Positions 44,411 through 55,563 of a DNA stretch of 64,000 bases are shown piece by piece. The DNA is taken from contig RSEE01000063.1 in NCBI GenBank assembly GCA_003971905.1, forward strand, positions 338,754 through 402,753, given 5' to 3'. Source of the stretch: Moniliella sp. 'wahieum' (Eukaryota > Basidiomycota > Moniliellomycetes > Moniliellales > Moniliellaceae). The translations under genes were made by a program, and so were the position numbers. Below the pieces are notes generated by a model. The model was not told where the DNA came from and did no database searches. It saw nothing but the letters and a program-made list of their open reading frames with translations. Position 1 is the stretch's first letter. Each line of letters opens with the position of its first letter.

Positions 44411-46099
44411 ATGTCGTCTGCTTCATTTGCCTGGCCGCCTCTTTTCCCCTCGTCGCGTCAACGTCGTCTACGCTTCCCGTCGCCCACAGCATGCACCCAT
44501 CACGAAAACGCAGCGTCCGCATCCTCTCTCCTCAGCCCCACCCCGAGGCTCAGTGCCAGCCCTCGACGCCCGCCGCCACCCCGACCGGGCTCAACATCCT
44601 CCACTCACCCAGCCCTCCCGCCTGCGCCAGACCTCGTCCGTCTCCCGCGCTCCCATCCCATGGACCTTTCACGACGAGCTCGTCTCCGACTCGTCCTCCT
44701 CTGTCTTCTTTCCCTCCCCCAACGCAGAGACAGCCCGCAGAGACAGCCCCCGAACCACCATCCGCACCCGCACCTACTCCGTCCGCTCCGGCACCAGGCC
44801 AGCCTCGCCCCCCCCTCCCCCTCATCGCCCCATCCCCCCAACTACATATCTTCTCAACTAGGCCGCAGCTCAACCCTGCCCTCCACTCCCCCTGTCCGTC
44901 CCCCTCGACCTACAGATACGGCATCCCACTGGCTCTCCCCGTCGTACCCAGCCCCATCCCCGCGCTCAGTTTACGTGAAACTTCTGTGTGCGCACGTCTT
45001 CTTGGGAGCAGTCTCCCCCTTCGCCCTCGCCAGCGCCTCCCTCTGCCCTCCAGGCAAGGTTAGGACCTCCTCGCACCACGCTCTCTCGGTTCCCGCCGAG
45101 CCCATTGCACCGACAACAATCGGACGGAATGCTAGCCCGCCCCACCAGGGGTTACTAGCTCCCATGCTTCCGAACGCAGTCTGTCTCTTCGTCTCCCTCC
45201 CGCCGTCCCTGCCGCCTGAAAGACTGCATATGCACAACCTAACTGACGCGTTGGCTCGCGTGGGTCAGACCGGTCCCGAAAGCTACTTTCCCACCGCTGC
45301 CCAATTGGCTGACAATGTAGAGCGCATGAACGCGGCCTTGCGCCAAATCCGTGACCAAGTGGTGGAATGGGGGGTGGAACAGGACCTCGATTCGCCCGCT
45401 TTGGGTGAGAGAAGCAGCTTACCCGCCCGGGATGGGCGATGGGACCGTGCCGGAGCACAGGAGGGGGACCGCTTGCATACTCTGGCAACGGATTTGACCC
45501 GTTTGGTGCAATGGAGCGATGACCAAGCGCGTCTCGTGACGCAAACCTTCCTCATGCTTGCACCGTCCCTTACGTCGTCGACTTCAGCACCTACTTTGGC
45601 ATCTGGATTGACGGCTGCTACACCGGGAACCTCATCCGGTTCGGCATCGGGATCGACGTCTGGATCGACGTTGCCATCGACGACCGCATCAGTGCTGGAA
45701 CCTGAACCCTGTTGTCCTGTAGCTACGGTGCCTGTGGAGGTGCTCACAGACAAACCTGTTGACGAACCTGCGGATCCCGCAGCCGATCCCGTATCACAAG
45801 ACCAGTTGCCCCCACCTCCGTCCCTGCGGCCGCCTCCACTCCCAATGACTCCGCTCTGCCCCGCACGACCGGAAAGTGCCTGGCGCACTCGTCAGCGACT
45901 CCGGAAACAAAGTACTCCTTCAGTCACAGCACCCACCATGCCGACCACACCCACCCCTGCTACGCCTTGGCCGGTGCGCCCACGCCGGGTCTCCGCTCCA
46001 CTTGGGGACTCCAAGACTATGGACAGCTGGGCTTGGGTGAGTAGAACCCATGAGACCGATGGACATGGGTTGATGGTGCCACATGGGCTACACGCTTGA
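44411..46099 (+). CDS. Hypothetical Ser/Pro-rich protein
   Basis: I do not recognise this protein. The printed frame is open for 562 codons. The first 250 residues are extremely rich in Pro, Ser and Arg, and other frames are also open there; the segment WTFHDELVSDSSSSVFFPSP, in another frame at about 44,660, looks more natural, so the true N-terminus may need a frame correction. From MHNLTDALARVGQTGPESYF (about 45,230) a helical segment follows (LADNVERMNAALRQIRDQVV, possible coiled coil) and then TDLTRLVQWSDDQARLVTQT. The C-terminal third is low-complexity Ser/Thr/Pro with Gly-Ser repeats. It lies between the tRNA gene and the convergent ATP synthase epsilon gene. Confidence 0.55.
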   Translation: MSSASFAWPPLFPSSRQRRLRFPSPTACTHHENAASASSLLSPTPRLSASPRRPPPPRPGSTSSTHPALPPAPDLVRLPRSHPMDLSRRARLRLVLLCLLSLPQRRDSPQRQPPNHHPHPHLLRPLRHQASLAPPSPSSPHPPNYISSQLGRSSTLPSTPPVRPPRPTDTASHWLSPSYPAPSPRSVYVKLLCAHVFLGAVSPFALASASLCPPGKVRTSSHHALSVPAEPIAPTTIGRNASPPHQGLLAPMLPNAVCLFVSLPPSLPPERLHMHNLTDALARVGQTGPESYFPTAAQLADNVERMNAALRQIRDQVVEWGVEQDLDSPALGERSSLPARDGRWDRAGAQEGDRLHTLATDLTRLVQWSDDQARLVTQTFLMLAPSLTSSTSAPTLASGLTAATPGTSSGSASGSTSGSTLPSTTASVLEPEPCCPVATVPVEVLTDKPVDEPADPAADPVSQDQLPPPPSLRPPPLPMTPLCPARPESAWRTRQRLRKQSTPSVTAPTMPTTPTPATPWPVRPRRVSAPLGDSKTMDSWAWVSRTHETDGHGLMVPHGLHA

Positions 46100-46147
46100 C
46101 GCGATGGATCATAGATGCTTAGACATGCACAGATCGACAAGATCGGA

Positions 46148-46449
46148 CTACGCCACTGGCTTCTTCTGTTCAGCAGCCTTGTCCAGCGCTTCAGCGACGG
46201 GTTTCTGTAGCAAAAGGTCAGGCTGACATGTAGTCAAATGCAAACCAAGGGGACAGGGGGGAGTAGCGGCAGGTGGAAACGTACAGGATCGGTAGAGTGG
46301 CCTTGCTTCCAGTCCTGGTACTTGAGGTTCATCTCACCACGCCGGGCGGCCTTGACCCGCAGCTCGGGCTTGAGGGCAGCACGCACCGCCGATGCGGCGA
46401 CGGATGCGTACCGGTTGTACGACATGACAGCCTTCCAGGGCGCAGACAT
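46148..46449 (-). CDS. ATP15: ATP synthase F1 subunit epsilon, mitochondrial
   Basis: This small subunit of the F1 central stalk helps couple proton flow to ATP synthesis at the inner mitochondrial membrane. Two exons (46,285-46,449 and 46,148-46,204) are separated by an 80-bp intron (GTACGT..ACAG) and encode 73 residues, close to the family length. MSAPWKAVMSYNRYASVAAS and AVRAALKPELRVKAARRGEM match the family pattern (W+x..GxxYNxYxxxAAxAVRxxLK). The tail is Lys/Ala-rich (EALDKAAEQKKPVA). The frame is intact. Its start is 371 bp from the divergent DUF423 gene. Confidence 0.88.
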
Positions 46450-46820
46450 GGCAAACTTGGTGGTGGGCGGACCGGACGCATCTACCTGTGGGTGTGGCTG
46501 CGTCAGCAAGAACGCAGCCCCGGCCTGGCAGGGGGGAGGGCTGGGCAGGCCCCACACTGCCCAAGTGCGCGTATGCGCCGCCAGCAGGGGATTATTAAAG
46601 CGCGTAGGGTTGTGGGTTGGTCGATGCCCGTCTGCGTGGGCGGTACGGCGTTGAGGCATTTGCGGCAATTAGTCTGGTGCCAGCTCCCATCTCTGAGAGG
46701 CGGCCGGGTGGCCCGATATACATATCGGTGCTGAGTACGCCAAGTCCCGAGTCTCTGCAGGTCCCAGTCCAACTCAATCCAACTCCAGCCGCCGGGTTGT
46801 CTGCCGTTTGGTGTGGTAAC

Positions 46821-47320
46821 ATGATTGAGAAGGCTGTCCACATTGCTGCCGCCGGCCTGGGCCTGACGGCGGTCGCTGCCGGCGCGTATGGCTCCCACGG
46901 CCTGCACGGCGTCGACGAGCACTGTACGCACCCTTCTTTTCCCCCCTCTCGGCTTGTCCTAACCACGATCCCTACCCCGCCTCCATGACGACAGGGCAAT
47001 CTGCCTGGAAGACGGCGGCGCAGTACCACCTGACGCACTCGGTCGTGCTCTTGGGCCTCGCCCATTCCGGTGCAACCGCCACGCGCGCGGGCAAGGTGGC
47101 CTCCTGCCTGTTCACACTTGGCATCTTCGGCTTTAGCGGCTCCATTTACGCCCGCGTCTTGACCCTTGACTCGCACCCCGACTGGAGTCCCACGTTTGCC
47201 AGCATCACACCCAAGGGCGGTGTTGCGCTGTTGCTTGCCTGGGCTGCCGTCGGCTTTGTCTCGCCGCGATCGTTGGCGCTTGCGCGTGCAGCATCTCTGG
47301 CTAAGGCTGTGCCAAAGTGA
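46821..47320 (+). CDS. DUF423 (TMEM256/YgdD-like) membrane protein
   Basis: Two exons (46,821-46,923 and 46,995-47,320), separated by a 71-bp intron (GTACGC..ACAG), encode 142 residues. The family motif AAGLGLTAVAAGAYGSHGL is at the N-terminus, followed after the junction by WKTAAQYHLTHSVVLLGLA. The later helices are CLFTLGIFGFSGSIYARVL and ITPKGGVALLLAWAAVGFVS. Four transmembrane helices are expected. The function of the family is unknown; eukaryotic members are reported in mitochondria or endomembranes. No frame correction is needed. Confidence 0.88.
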
Positions 47321-47809
47321 GCAAATGCATTGACAGGTGCGGATGCGGCGGGGTGCCTTGGTTGGGACGCTCCTACATTGCATTATGGAGTAGAGCCTCG
47401 GATTGGGGTGTAGAACAAGGTGCGTCTTACTTGGCCAGCGAGCAGCCGGACCTGATCAGGTCGATCAGGCCAGATACAGCTACTCAGATCAGTCAAGGAC
47501 AGTGGGATCTCCTATCATCGATCCGCGCTTCGGGCGGCCAGCGGCGTATCCCAAGAACAACAGGATGCTGCCAAAGGTGGGGGCGAATTGGGCTCGCTTG
47601 AATGGGAGGCGCAGTAATGAAGTAGTTCAGCGCTGACTGGTCTTCATTGTCGCGGCGAGGGCGTGTCCAGGCGCGCACTCGAGCCTTGCGGTTGATCCAA
47701 CTCTCCACAACAAAGCAGCCAATTGTGGGCAGAATTTATGCCAGGCCGTTTCAGCCATTCCGCTGCAGCCGCCCGCCTGTCCGCCCCCGCCCCCCACCAA
47801 CATCCAGCG

Positions 47810-48468
47810 ATGGCGCTCGCCTGGCACCTGGCCCACCTGCCTTGTCCCCCACCGGCAGCCCTCCGCACTGACGAGCCAGACAGCGCAGGCGCCACCTCCG
47901 CACCCCCTGCCGCCCCTCCATCCCCTCTCCCTTCCAAGCAGAGGAAGACGAGGATCCGTATGCGCTGCAGGCTGGCGAAACAGAGGCAGCTTGGCAAGCT
48001 CGGTTGGGGTTTCGCTTTTTGACTCCCGGGGCAGTTCAGTTGTTTGATGCGTCGCGGCAGTTCAAACGGGAACGAGATCGTTCGCGTTCAGGCTCGCGTT
48101 CTCCCCCTCGTTCTTCTTCTACCCCCATGCAGCTCGCAATGCTTCCGCCACCCCGCCACCTACCCTCCCAACCCGCCGACGATCTTCAGAACAAGAAGAC
48201 AAGGAAACGCGCGCGTAATGCTGCCGCCCCTGGGCTGCCAAGGGGATGGCACCAAGGTAAAGGAACACGTGCGCGGAAACGTGCGCGTCTCGAAGCGCGA
48301 AGGGCCCAAGAACTGCAGTTGGCCCAGGCCAGTTCTGTGCGTCCCCCTGCTGTGTCCCAAGCTGTGACACCCGCCGAGTTGCCTGCCTCTCGTACTACAG
48401 TTGCGGCACCTTCGGGCGAACTAGAATCGCTCCGGGCGCGGGCGCTCGCTTCGCTGCGCTCGCGCTAG
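47810..48468 (+). CDS. Hypothetical basic protein
   Basis: The family is not recognised. The start MALAWHLAHLPCPPPAALRT is in one frame to about 47,940. The likely continuation, after a one-base correction, is EEDEDPYALQAGETEAAWQA and RLGFRFLTPGAVQLFDASRQ in the frame that ends at 48,468. The second half has an RS-like stretch (RERDRSRSGSRSPPRS), two basic clusters (NKKTRKRARN and RARKRARLEARRAQE) that could be nuclear localisation signals, and a short helical end (ELESLRARALASLRSR). A nuclear or RNA-linked role is inference from composition only. Confidence 0.5.
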
Positions 48469-48547
48469 TGGATGCATGCCGTTTGACTCATCTACCACTT
48501 GGCGCCGAGGAGAGTGAGCGTACACCAGTGATACAGGGTATGGAATT

Positions 48548-49901
48548 TCACAGTCCGTTGGGTCCTAATGTGAGAGAGCTACGCAGGTTCGTCAGGCACG
48601 TGGCTGGTCGTGCTGGGGGTGGATGTCCGACAATGTAGGCCACGATATCGGAGAGGTAAGGATACCAGCGAGCCTGCCGTGGCCCTTGGGGATGGTAGGC
48701 TGAGCACCCTCGGCTAAGGTTTGGTCCAGTTGAGCGGGAGTGAGTTTGCGCACTGGTGCGGCCTCGACGAGGATCAGACGATGTACTCGCCTCCGCTTGA
48801 GAAGGGCAAACACATTCGCTAATGGTTCCTCTACAGATGCGACCCAGGCGCCGCGGGACGCTTGGGCCTCGTTGGCTCCGGCTTGAGTCGGGTGGGATGG
48901 AGGTGCACGACGCGCGATGGCTTCGCGCACAGTGAGGTCAATGTCGGTGTAAAGTCCGGTTCGGAGCAGTTCCACCGCATCCACTGCATCGTACAGGTCC
49001 ACCACATCCCCTGCTCATCCACCACTGGCACACCCCGATCCCGCCAGAGGAAAAGAGCCCGATTAGCTCATGCACCCGCATGTCCAGCCGGGCTACCGCC
49101 AGGTCACCCATCCGGGCGCTGGAGTTGCCGATGGGGAAGTGGATTGGGGGGAGACAAAAGTGCCAATGCCCAGGTCACGGATTGAGCGGTGGAGGCCGCT
49201 CGTGTCGCAGTTGATAGCAATGAACTTGAGCACTCGGTACTGGGTTAGAACCGAGATGACTGCCTCTGCGTGGGACTGGGTATCGTGGTCGATCAGAGGC
49301 ACGCGGCGGGCATGAGACCGCATCAATGCCTCGCACGCACTGAGGAGAGACTGCAATGGGTGGATCGCCAAGCTCGCCGGTGGTGGCACGTACAATGCCC
49401 GCTCAATCGTCCGCAGCTCTGCAAGCGTCACGTGGTCCACCTCTCTGCACGCGCGGCGGCGTCGGGATCGTCTGGGTGGTCGGCGGCACGCAGGACGTAA
49501 AACTGGATGAGATGGGTCACGTCGCTGACGGTCAGCATGCCGGCAAACCGGTTGGCTGCCGCGTTCCACAGCGGCGCACTGACCACCCCGGCTTGGGCCA
49601 TCACGTCGAGCGCGGCGCGCACAGCCAGCCGGGTGTCCAGCATCACCACCCTGAAACTGACGGGGAGCACATCGTAGCAGCTGCGGCCCTGAAGGAAGGT
49701 GCGATGCGGGCGACAGCCAGTCTGCTGGTTCATCGCTGTGAGCGATGGTGGTGAACAGCGGGGAGTAGTGGGATGGACGAGCGAGACCAGGCGTCCTGCT
49801 GACGATGGCGGCAAGAGCACAGAAACGGGGTTCTTTGAACATTTCGAAGATGGCCATCTGACGTGGCCAGCCGGCTGCTCTGCCGGAACGGCCTCGGGCA
49901 C
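48548..49901 (-). CDS. SNF4: AMP-activated protein kinase gamma subunit (Snf4)
   Basis: This is the nucleotide-sensing CBS-domain subunit of the Snf1/AMPK energy sensor. Family blocks in order on the minus strand: FLQGRSCYDVLPVSFRVVML, AALDVMAQAGVVSAPLWNAA, RFAGMLTVSDVTHLIQFYVL, TLAELRTIERALYVPPPASL, SHARRVPLIDHDTQSHAEAV, SVLTQYRVLKFIAINCD, VVDLYDAVDAVELLRTGLYT, and the last CBS (LKRRRVHRLILVEA ... GRLAGILTLSDIVAYIVG). The segments lie in alternating frames with breaks near 49,440, 49,100, 49,005 and 48,655, each a one-base problem inside conserved sequence. The stop at 48,548 follows from the last corrected frame. The true start is uncertain; MNQQTG (about 49,735) is a downstream candidate. 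The gene is divergent from TRS31, 128 bp away by these starts. Confidence 0.9.
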
Positions 49902-50029
49902 CCTTCAGCGGTTCAACGTTCAGGGCCCCGCGTGGGGCATCGCCAGCGTCCAGCCTCGGCCATCACCACAGTCCAGCCTCGGCCACCCCCACAGCTCCAG
50001 CCACCGCCACAGTCACGACTGCGCCTCCC
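49902..50029. promoter_or_regulatory. Short bidirectional promoter interval, SNF4 / TRS31
   Basis: Only about 130 bp separate the annotated divergent starts. If SNF4 starts further in, at MNQQTG, the interval is nearer 300 bp. No TATA box or known motif was identified; two degenerate CCACAGYC.. repeats occur at 49,968-50,015. Confidence 0.35.
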
Positions 50030-50850
50030 ATGGAGTTGGTTGCCACCTCCTACGTCCCGCCGCAGGCGGCTACCAGCCTGGCCACCGCGCGCCAGGGCAT
50101 CGTCTCCCCGCTTTCCCAGCGCCGCTCGACCTCGTCGCAGGTCGGCCTGCAAGCGGCTGTTGGAGCACCCGTAGGCGTTTCAGCTGGCCTGGGCCATGCC
50201 ACCGTCCCAGCCGCTGGTCCAGACCGCCTCGACCGTCCTCGGGATCGAACTCGTCATGGCGAAGTGAGTCTCGCATCGCTGTCCTTCCTGTTCTCAGAGA
50301 TGGTGTCGACGTACCAGGCGCGCGTCAGTGGCGTGGCCCAGCTCGAGCGCCGCTTGAGCCTGATTGGGTACAGCATCGGCCAACGTCTTTTGCTCCTCAC
50401 CACCCACAGGCTTGAGATGGCCAACAACCCCAAGCTGCCCAAGCGGGAGACACGCCTGGTGCCTGCCCTCCTCTTTGTCCACACTCACATTTACCGCCAA
50501 GCCTTCGGGCGGCCCGCCGACTCCCTGGAACGCTCCACTGAGCGCGATGATGAGTGTACGACCATCCCTCGTCGTTGCTCCCCTTGTACCTAACCCACTT
50601 TTTTGACCCAGACATGATCTCGATGAACGAACCCATCTTTGCTCGACGCATCTCCATTCCCAAGGACCTCTCCTCTCTCTCGATTGAGGCGGTTACTGCC
50701 GGCATCGTCGAAGCGGCCCTGGACGGACTCGGATTCGCAGCTCGCGTCACTGCCCACTCGGTCCCCACCCCTGACTTTCCTCAGAGAACCACGATCTTGA
50801 TCAAGGTCGACCCAAGTGTGATGCGGCGTGAAGAAGCGTTGGGCTCGTAA
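50030..50850 (+). CDS. TRS31: TRAPP complex subunit Trs31 (TRAPPC5)
   Basis: This core subunit belongs to the TRAPP tether and Ypt1 exchange factor, acting in ER-to-Golgi and Golgi traffic. The Bet3-like fold begins LDRPRDRTRHGEVSLASLSF, then LFSEMVSTYQARVSGVAQLE, RRLSLIGYSIGQRLLLL and ETRLVPALLFVHTHIYRQAF, with GRPADSLERS before the intron. A 56-bp intron (50,556-50,611, GTACGA..CCAG) splits a tyrosine codon. Exon 2 reads MISMNEPIFARRISIPKDL, EAVTAGIVEAALDGLGFAAR and VTAHSVP. The two exons total 255 codons in frame. The 75-residue N-terminal extension is low complexity and variable in the family. No frame correction is needed. Confidence 0.92.
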
Positions 50851-51331
50851 CGCAGTACCTACCCATCTTCTCTTCTTGACTGATAGTCCCCTTCTGGAGC
50901 AATCTGATCCCCAAACAGGATATGACAGGCCACTTCTAAAACCTCTAGTTCTGCCTGCCAACCTCTCCTTCCAATCTACATGGCCCGCTGTACATACGAC
51001 CCCTCGTAGTACCTCACACTGGTTATGCCAGATGACCTTCAGCGTACGAGTTTCAACAACATGTACTTTGCGCCTACAAGCATTCACCACAAAGGCTGCG
51101 CCTGCGATGCTGTGGACCATGTTGCTGAACACGGATTCTACGAGCCACAAAGAAATGGTCTTGCTGCTGGATAGGATCGAAAAGTTCTACCAAACTGTTG
51201 CGTAGAGCATCCCCCTCTTCAGCTAGATGCGCCTAGTAGCATCACATCCGGATGTAGCTACAGTCGGTAAGTTACTCTTCATACATGTACTGCAACAAAC
51301 AGCAGGGAAGGTAGAGGCAGCCAATGGTTGA
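50851..51331. other. Intergenic DNA between convergent genes
   Basis: It lies between TRS31 (+) and the proteasome chaperone (-). Plus-strand frame 50,828-51,205 shows no family and is probably 3' UTR. Confidence 0.5.
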
Positions 51332-52016
51332 TCAATTCTTCCCCGGCGGGGCAAGGATTTGGACCAAAGCACGCTCCAGCACAAAACGGGTATAATCTGG
51401 TCGCACCTCCATCGTTGACGGCGCCAGGCTCGGCACGTCGATTGAGAGGTACACCTGTCCCAGAGAAGCCTTGCGTGCTGTCCAGGCGTCAGTATCCCTT
51501 AATCTTGTATTACGCACGCATACAGGAAGGAAACGAACCGATCCGCTGTGCCATGTCCCGCGCTAACCTAGGCCCACCACCATGCAACACCTCGCTCCCC
51601 ACAGACCCCAGAGCAAGCGCCATGTCGGTACCCAGCGCACCTCTGGGCGCTGAAGGAGGCGCCCACAGTCCCGCATCGCTGTCCGGCTTAGCACTCGCAT
51701 CGCCCTCCCCAGCGGGAGTGATGGGCACACCAAATGTGCGATGCATCGTGGGCGTGTCCCTTCCTGCCGCGCGAAGTGCCTCTTGCAACTCATTCTCCAA
51801 CTCTTGGTCCACTGCGGACGTCGCATCTTTCACTGCGGAGGCAGCGGGTGGCGGTGCAAACGCCTCCTGAGCAGCTTGGCTTGCTGGCCCCACCCAGACC
51901 CAGGCTGCGTTCGCCATGCGGGTAACCTGGACACTAAGCAGGGTGGTGCGGTCGTGCGTAAGTGGAGTGGCTGGCACACGCACCGCATGCTGCGATGTGC
52001 TGAACAGCTCGGACAT
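51332..52016 (-). CDS. Proteasome assembly chaperone 4-like (PSMG4/Pba4)
   Basis: Two exons (51,539-52,016 and 51,332-51,477), separated by a 61-bp intron (GTTCGT..ACAG), encode 207 residues in frame. The pattern matches the small PSMG4/Pba4 fold: TTLLSVQVTRMANAAWVWVG near the N-terminus, then RLARDMAQRIARKASLGQVY and LSIDVPS across the splice junction (compare LAQRLARKTNKQVFVS in animals), ending YTRFVLERALVQIL. A 90-residue low-complexity linker in the middle makes the protein longer than usual. The role, helping to assemble the 20S alpha ring, is inferred from this similarity. The gene is divergent from the TTL-like gene, 238 bp away. Confidence 0.72.
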
Positions 52017-52254
52017 GGTTGGTGGTGGGGAAGGTGACTGGAGGAGAGGCGCCCGGAAACGGCCAAGTGGGTGCAGGCCGCTTCTTCTGGTGCTGCTGCC
52101 AAGCTTGTGGTGAGGTGGTGATTCGGAATCACTCGCTGTCATCACCTGCATCACCGCTTGCTGGATCATCGGATCGATCTAATTGCTCTTCTCTTTTTTC
52201 CTTTTCTTCATTTTCCACTGCTCTTTCGCCAGCACCACACCAGCAACCCCAGCG

Positions 52255-53613
52255 ATGCCCACCGCTTGGATCAACTTCCCTACGCCCACTGCGCCCGGCA
52301 GCGACGCGCCTGCTACCTACGAAAACTACACACACACTGTTGTGCTCAAGGCTGCACGTTCCGTGCTGCTCCCCCAAGGGTGGGAAGTGGTCGATGGCCA
52401 CTCTGGCTCGGCCGAGGAGGAGTACGAAGCCTATGTGGGGGACTACGACTGGATCCCATTTGAGCGTCTATTGCGTTCAAAAGCAAGCTGTAGCAGCTAT
52501 GTCATCCGCAAGGCGCTCATTCGCAAACACCATCTTGCCCATGCCCTACGACTCGATGCCGCCAAGCGCTCGGAGCGCTCTGACTTAATCCGCAAAGCCA
52601 CCCCACGGACATGGGACTTCGAACTGCAATTTGCCGACGAGCTGGACGAGTTGTTAATGGACGACCTGTATGACCTCAACGACGACCTAGAGAGTGGATC
52701 ATGGTTTATTCTCAAACCAGGCATGGCTGATCGAGGTCGCGGGATTCGGTTGTTCAACTCGTTGTCAACTCTGCGTGCCATTTTCGACCAGTACGAGGAA
52801 GAGGATCTGGCCGAGGAGGAGGAGGAGGAGGACGGGGAGGAAGTGGCCAGGGTGAAGGAGATGAGGAGGGCGGGATGTTGGGTCAACTGAGGCACTTTGT
52901 TATCCAAGTATGTCATTTTACGCGTGTGAGAGTGCAAGACTGACGCAATGCAGGACTACCTAGCCAACCCGTTACTCTTGTCCCCGCTCGATGCCAGTGC
53001 AGGCGGGCGCAAGTTCCATCTTCGTGCGTATGTGCTGTGTGTGGGCGCCTTTCAAGTCTACCTATGGGACGAAATGCTGGCCCTGTTTGCACCGGTACCC
53101 TACGCCCCACCGGATGAGCATGCCAGCCTCGATGCTCACCTGACCAACACCTGTCGTCAAGAGGAGCGTCACATCAATCAGGGTCGGCCCAAGGAAGAAA
53201 ATGTGCATCTCTGGTCCGACCTGGCTGGGACGGCGACCCCGACTGGCCCTCTGACCGAGGAGGCTATCGAGCTCGTCCGCACCCGCGCTGCTGAGACGAT
53301 CGGGCTGGTGTTTGCGGCCGCTGCAAGGGGTGGTAGCGTACACCTCCAGCTTTGGCCGAATGCGTGGGAAATCTTCGGGGTGGATCTACTTGGTGATCAG
53401 CTGCACGTCCAGTTGCTCGAGGTCAATGCCCAACCCGACTTTGCCCAGACGGGCCAGCGGCTGGTTGGGACGATTGAGGGGCTGTTCGAGCGGGCGTTGC
53501 AGATTGCCCTTCTGGACCAAAGGGCCGCTTGGGATGGGAAGGAATGGCCCGTGGGCGAGAGCAGGGGGGGCATGCGGCTCTGCTTGAACGAGCAACTCAC
53601 GGCGGAGCACTAG
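52255..53613 (+). CDS. Tubulin-tyrosine-ligase-like (TTL domain) protein, Pby1-like
   Basis: Members of this ATP-grasp family add amino acids to tubulin; fungal members such as yeast Pby1 are P-body associated with unclear activity. The start is MPTAWINFPTPTAPG. The ATP-grasp core is visible as SSYVIRKALIRKHHLAHAL, SGSWFILKPGMADRGRGIRL (nucleotide-binding KPGMADRGRGI), GRKFHLRAYVLCVG (R.Y.L motif), HLTNTCRQ and VHLQLWPNAWEIFGVDLLGD, ending LLEVNAQPDFAQTG. An acidic insert (EEEDLAEEEEEEDGEE) interrupts the fold. The 46-bp intron (52,908-52,953, GTATGT..GCAG) is the shortest I place here. A one-base correction near 52,875 is needed to pass from the insert to LRHFVIQDYL. Confidence 0.88.
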
Positions 53614-53886
53614 ACACTAAAAGCATACTCGGCCTTGACCTTCACCCTGGGAGCTATCGCACAGCGTCGATGATGGGCGTGGTGTCAATCGATAATATGC
53701 AGAGGAGGCAGATGGTTGCTGGGGCCAGCGCCAGCGGACGGGGTACTGATGAAGGATCGATGATCTCGATGATCGGATATTGCACGCATGGTGTTGTGTA
53801 CTGCTGAATGTGAACATTAATTAATGTCGATCACCGCGTAGCTGCTCGGCTTGACTTTCTTTCCTACCTCCACCATCCCTCATTCT

Positions 53887-55277
53887 ATGCCACCACAACC
53901 ACCCCCACCGCGCGCGGCACGACCCCAACGTCTTCACCCCAACGCGCCCCCTCCAGGTGTGCCGCTCCATTCGACGCCCTTACCGACGCGGCGGGCGACG
54001 ACGCGAGCGCGTAGTACGCGTACGCGAACTCGAGCCTCCTCTCTACCTGACTCAGATTCCGAAGTGGACGCGTCGCCATTGCTTCGCGTCCGCACCGACC
54101 CCCATTCCGGCTCCTATGCATCACCCATACCGCAGCGGCTTGGCAGGACGCGCACTGCACATGAGTTGGCGTCGAGTCCATCCCACCATCACCCTGCGCG
54201 TCGACGCTGGGAGCGCATCTGCGTTTGGACCCTCGTTCTGTTGGGGCTGGGCCTATATTGGCTCTTGCCGCGCTCCAAGCCCTTTCATACCGCTGCCCAA
54301 GTGAACTCTACTGGAGTTGAAAGATTCAATATGCCGTCGAGGACAGCCTACCTCAGCTTCACACCTCCCTGCCCTTGGATGAACATGTCTACGATGACGG
54401 TGAACTGCTGGGCATATCCTCAGAAGAGCAGATCCCCATCTCACCGGCGTTTGAGAACCCAGCAGCCGACCTTACTCTGCAAGACGATGCATTGGTCCCG
54501 CAGTTGAGCCCCCCTAGTCCTGGGGAACTACCTTTGCAGGAACCCCAGCCTCCTACTCCGCCCGACCCGCTTCCTACCTGGTCCGAGGTGTTCGCAACCC
54601 TCGACCCCGATTCCCCTTCTTTGACCAAAGAGGCGATGGAGCACCTCCGCACCACCCTTCCAAGCGATACATACCAACTCACCTCTTATCTGGAACCGAT
54701 CCTACTCCGCCTGCTGCAGGCCGAGCCTGGTGCTTGGTCCTGGATCGCGGAAACATACCTCGCGCAGGGCGGGACAGACCTGCCTACTCTGCTTACCCGC
54801 GTTCGTCCCAGCTGCGCTCCGACCTATCCTCCATCCCACCACGTGTGCTCCATGGCACCCGTATCGCCCAACTTTTTGCCCTGCTACCACCAAGGCGAGA
54901 GCGCGACTTTGCTCACTCCATCGTCGGGAGCATGACATCCCCCTCGCAACCTCCGGGCGTGGACCCGGCCTTTCTCCTTCAGCGGAGGGGTCTATCCCCT
55001 CCCTGACCAGGGCAGGGTGGGCGTTGTGCTCTCTGACGCGATTCGTGTGAGAGGGATCACGTTGAGCCTTGCTGGGTGGTGCGAGTGGTACGTCGATCTT
55101 TTGTTAGAGGGGCAGTTTGTGCCTGTCGCCCATGGCCATATCACACCCAAGAGCCAAGGACCATATTCCTACCGTGCCCGAGATGGATCCCACACGACTC
55201 CTCCGCCTTCGCCTTCCTTCCCCAGTGGTTTATTGGTGGAGCGAATCCGGGTCCATGGCGACAAGGCGGAAGTCTGA
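53887..55277 (+). CDS. Probable SUN-domain nuclear envelope protein
   Basis: The N-terminus is basic and Arg/Pro/Thr-rich; a single transmembrane helix follows (ICVWTLVLLGLGLYWLLP, about 54,219), then an acidic lumenal-type region (DEHVYDDGELLGISSEEQIP). The C-terminal domain resembles SUN: RERDFA.., GGVYPLPDQGRVGVVLSDAI, RVRGITLSLAG and the final LVERIRVHGD, which resembles the closing RFRVHG of SUN domains. SUN proteins span the inner nuclear membrane and pair with KASH proteins in LINC complexes; that role is inferred. The frame changes near 54,320, 54,800 and 54,960 must be corrected to read it. Similarity is modest, so an unrelated single-pass membrane protein remains possible. Confidence 0.55.
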
Positions 55278-55563
55278 GTAACGAAAGATGAAATACCAAA
55301 ACTATTGGCGAGATAATCGATTAACGTCCCAGCGGCGGGAAGTATAGCGTGCCACTATGGGGCATGCCCTATGGTTGTGAACCTCCTTCTATCATCACGG
55401 ACATATTCGAATGAGAGACACGTGGACGTGACAGAGGGACTTCGTAAATAGCAAGATTCGATAGAGAACCCCTTGCGAAAGACGTTGCTTGTGGACTTGA
55501 CAGCCACATACAACGAGGAGTGGGTGGGACCCGGTGTGCCTCTCCTTTGAGGGTGTAGCTTTG

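Noticed and set aside
44026-45063. A 345-codon plus-strand frame starting before the GCTCT repeat
   Set aside because: It runs through the microsatellite and overlaps the longer frame from 44,411. It may contain pieces of the true N-terminus but cannot be supported as its own gene.
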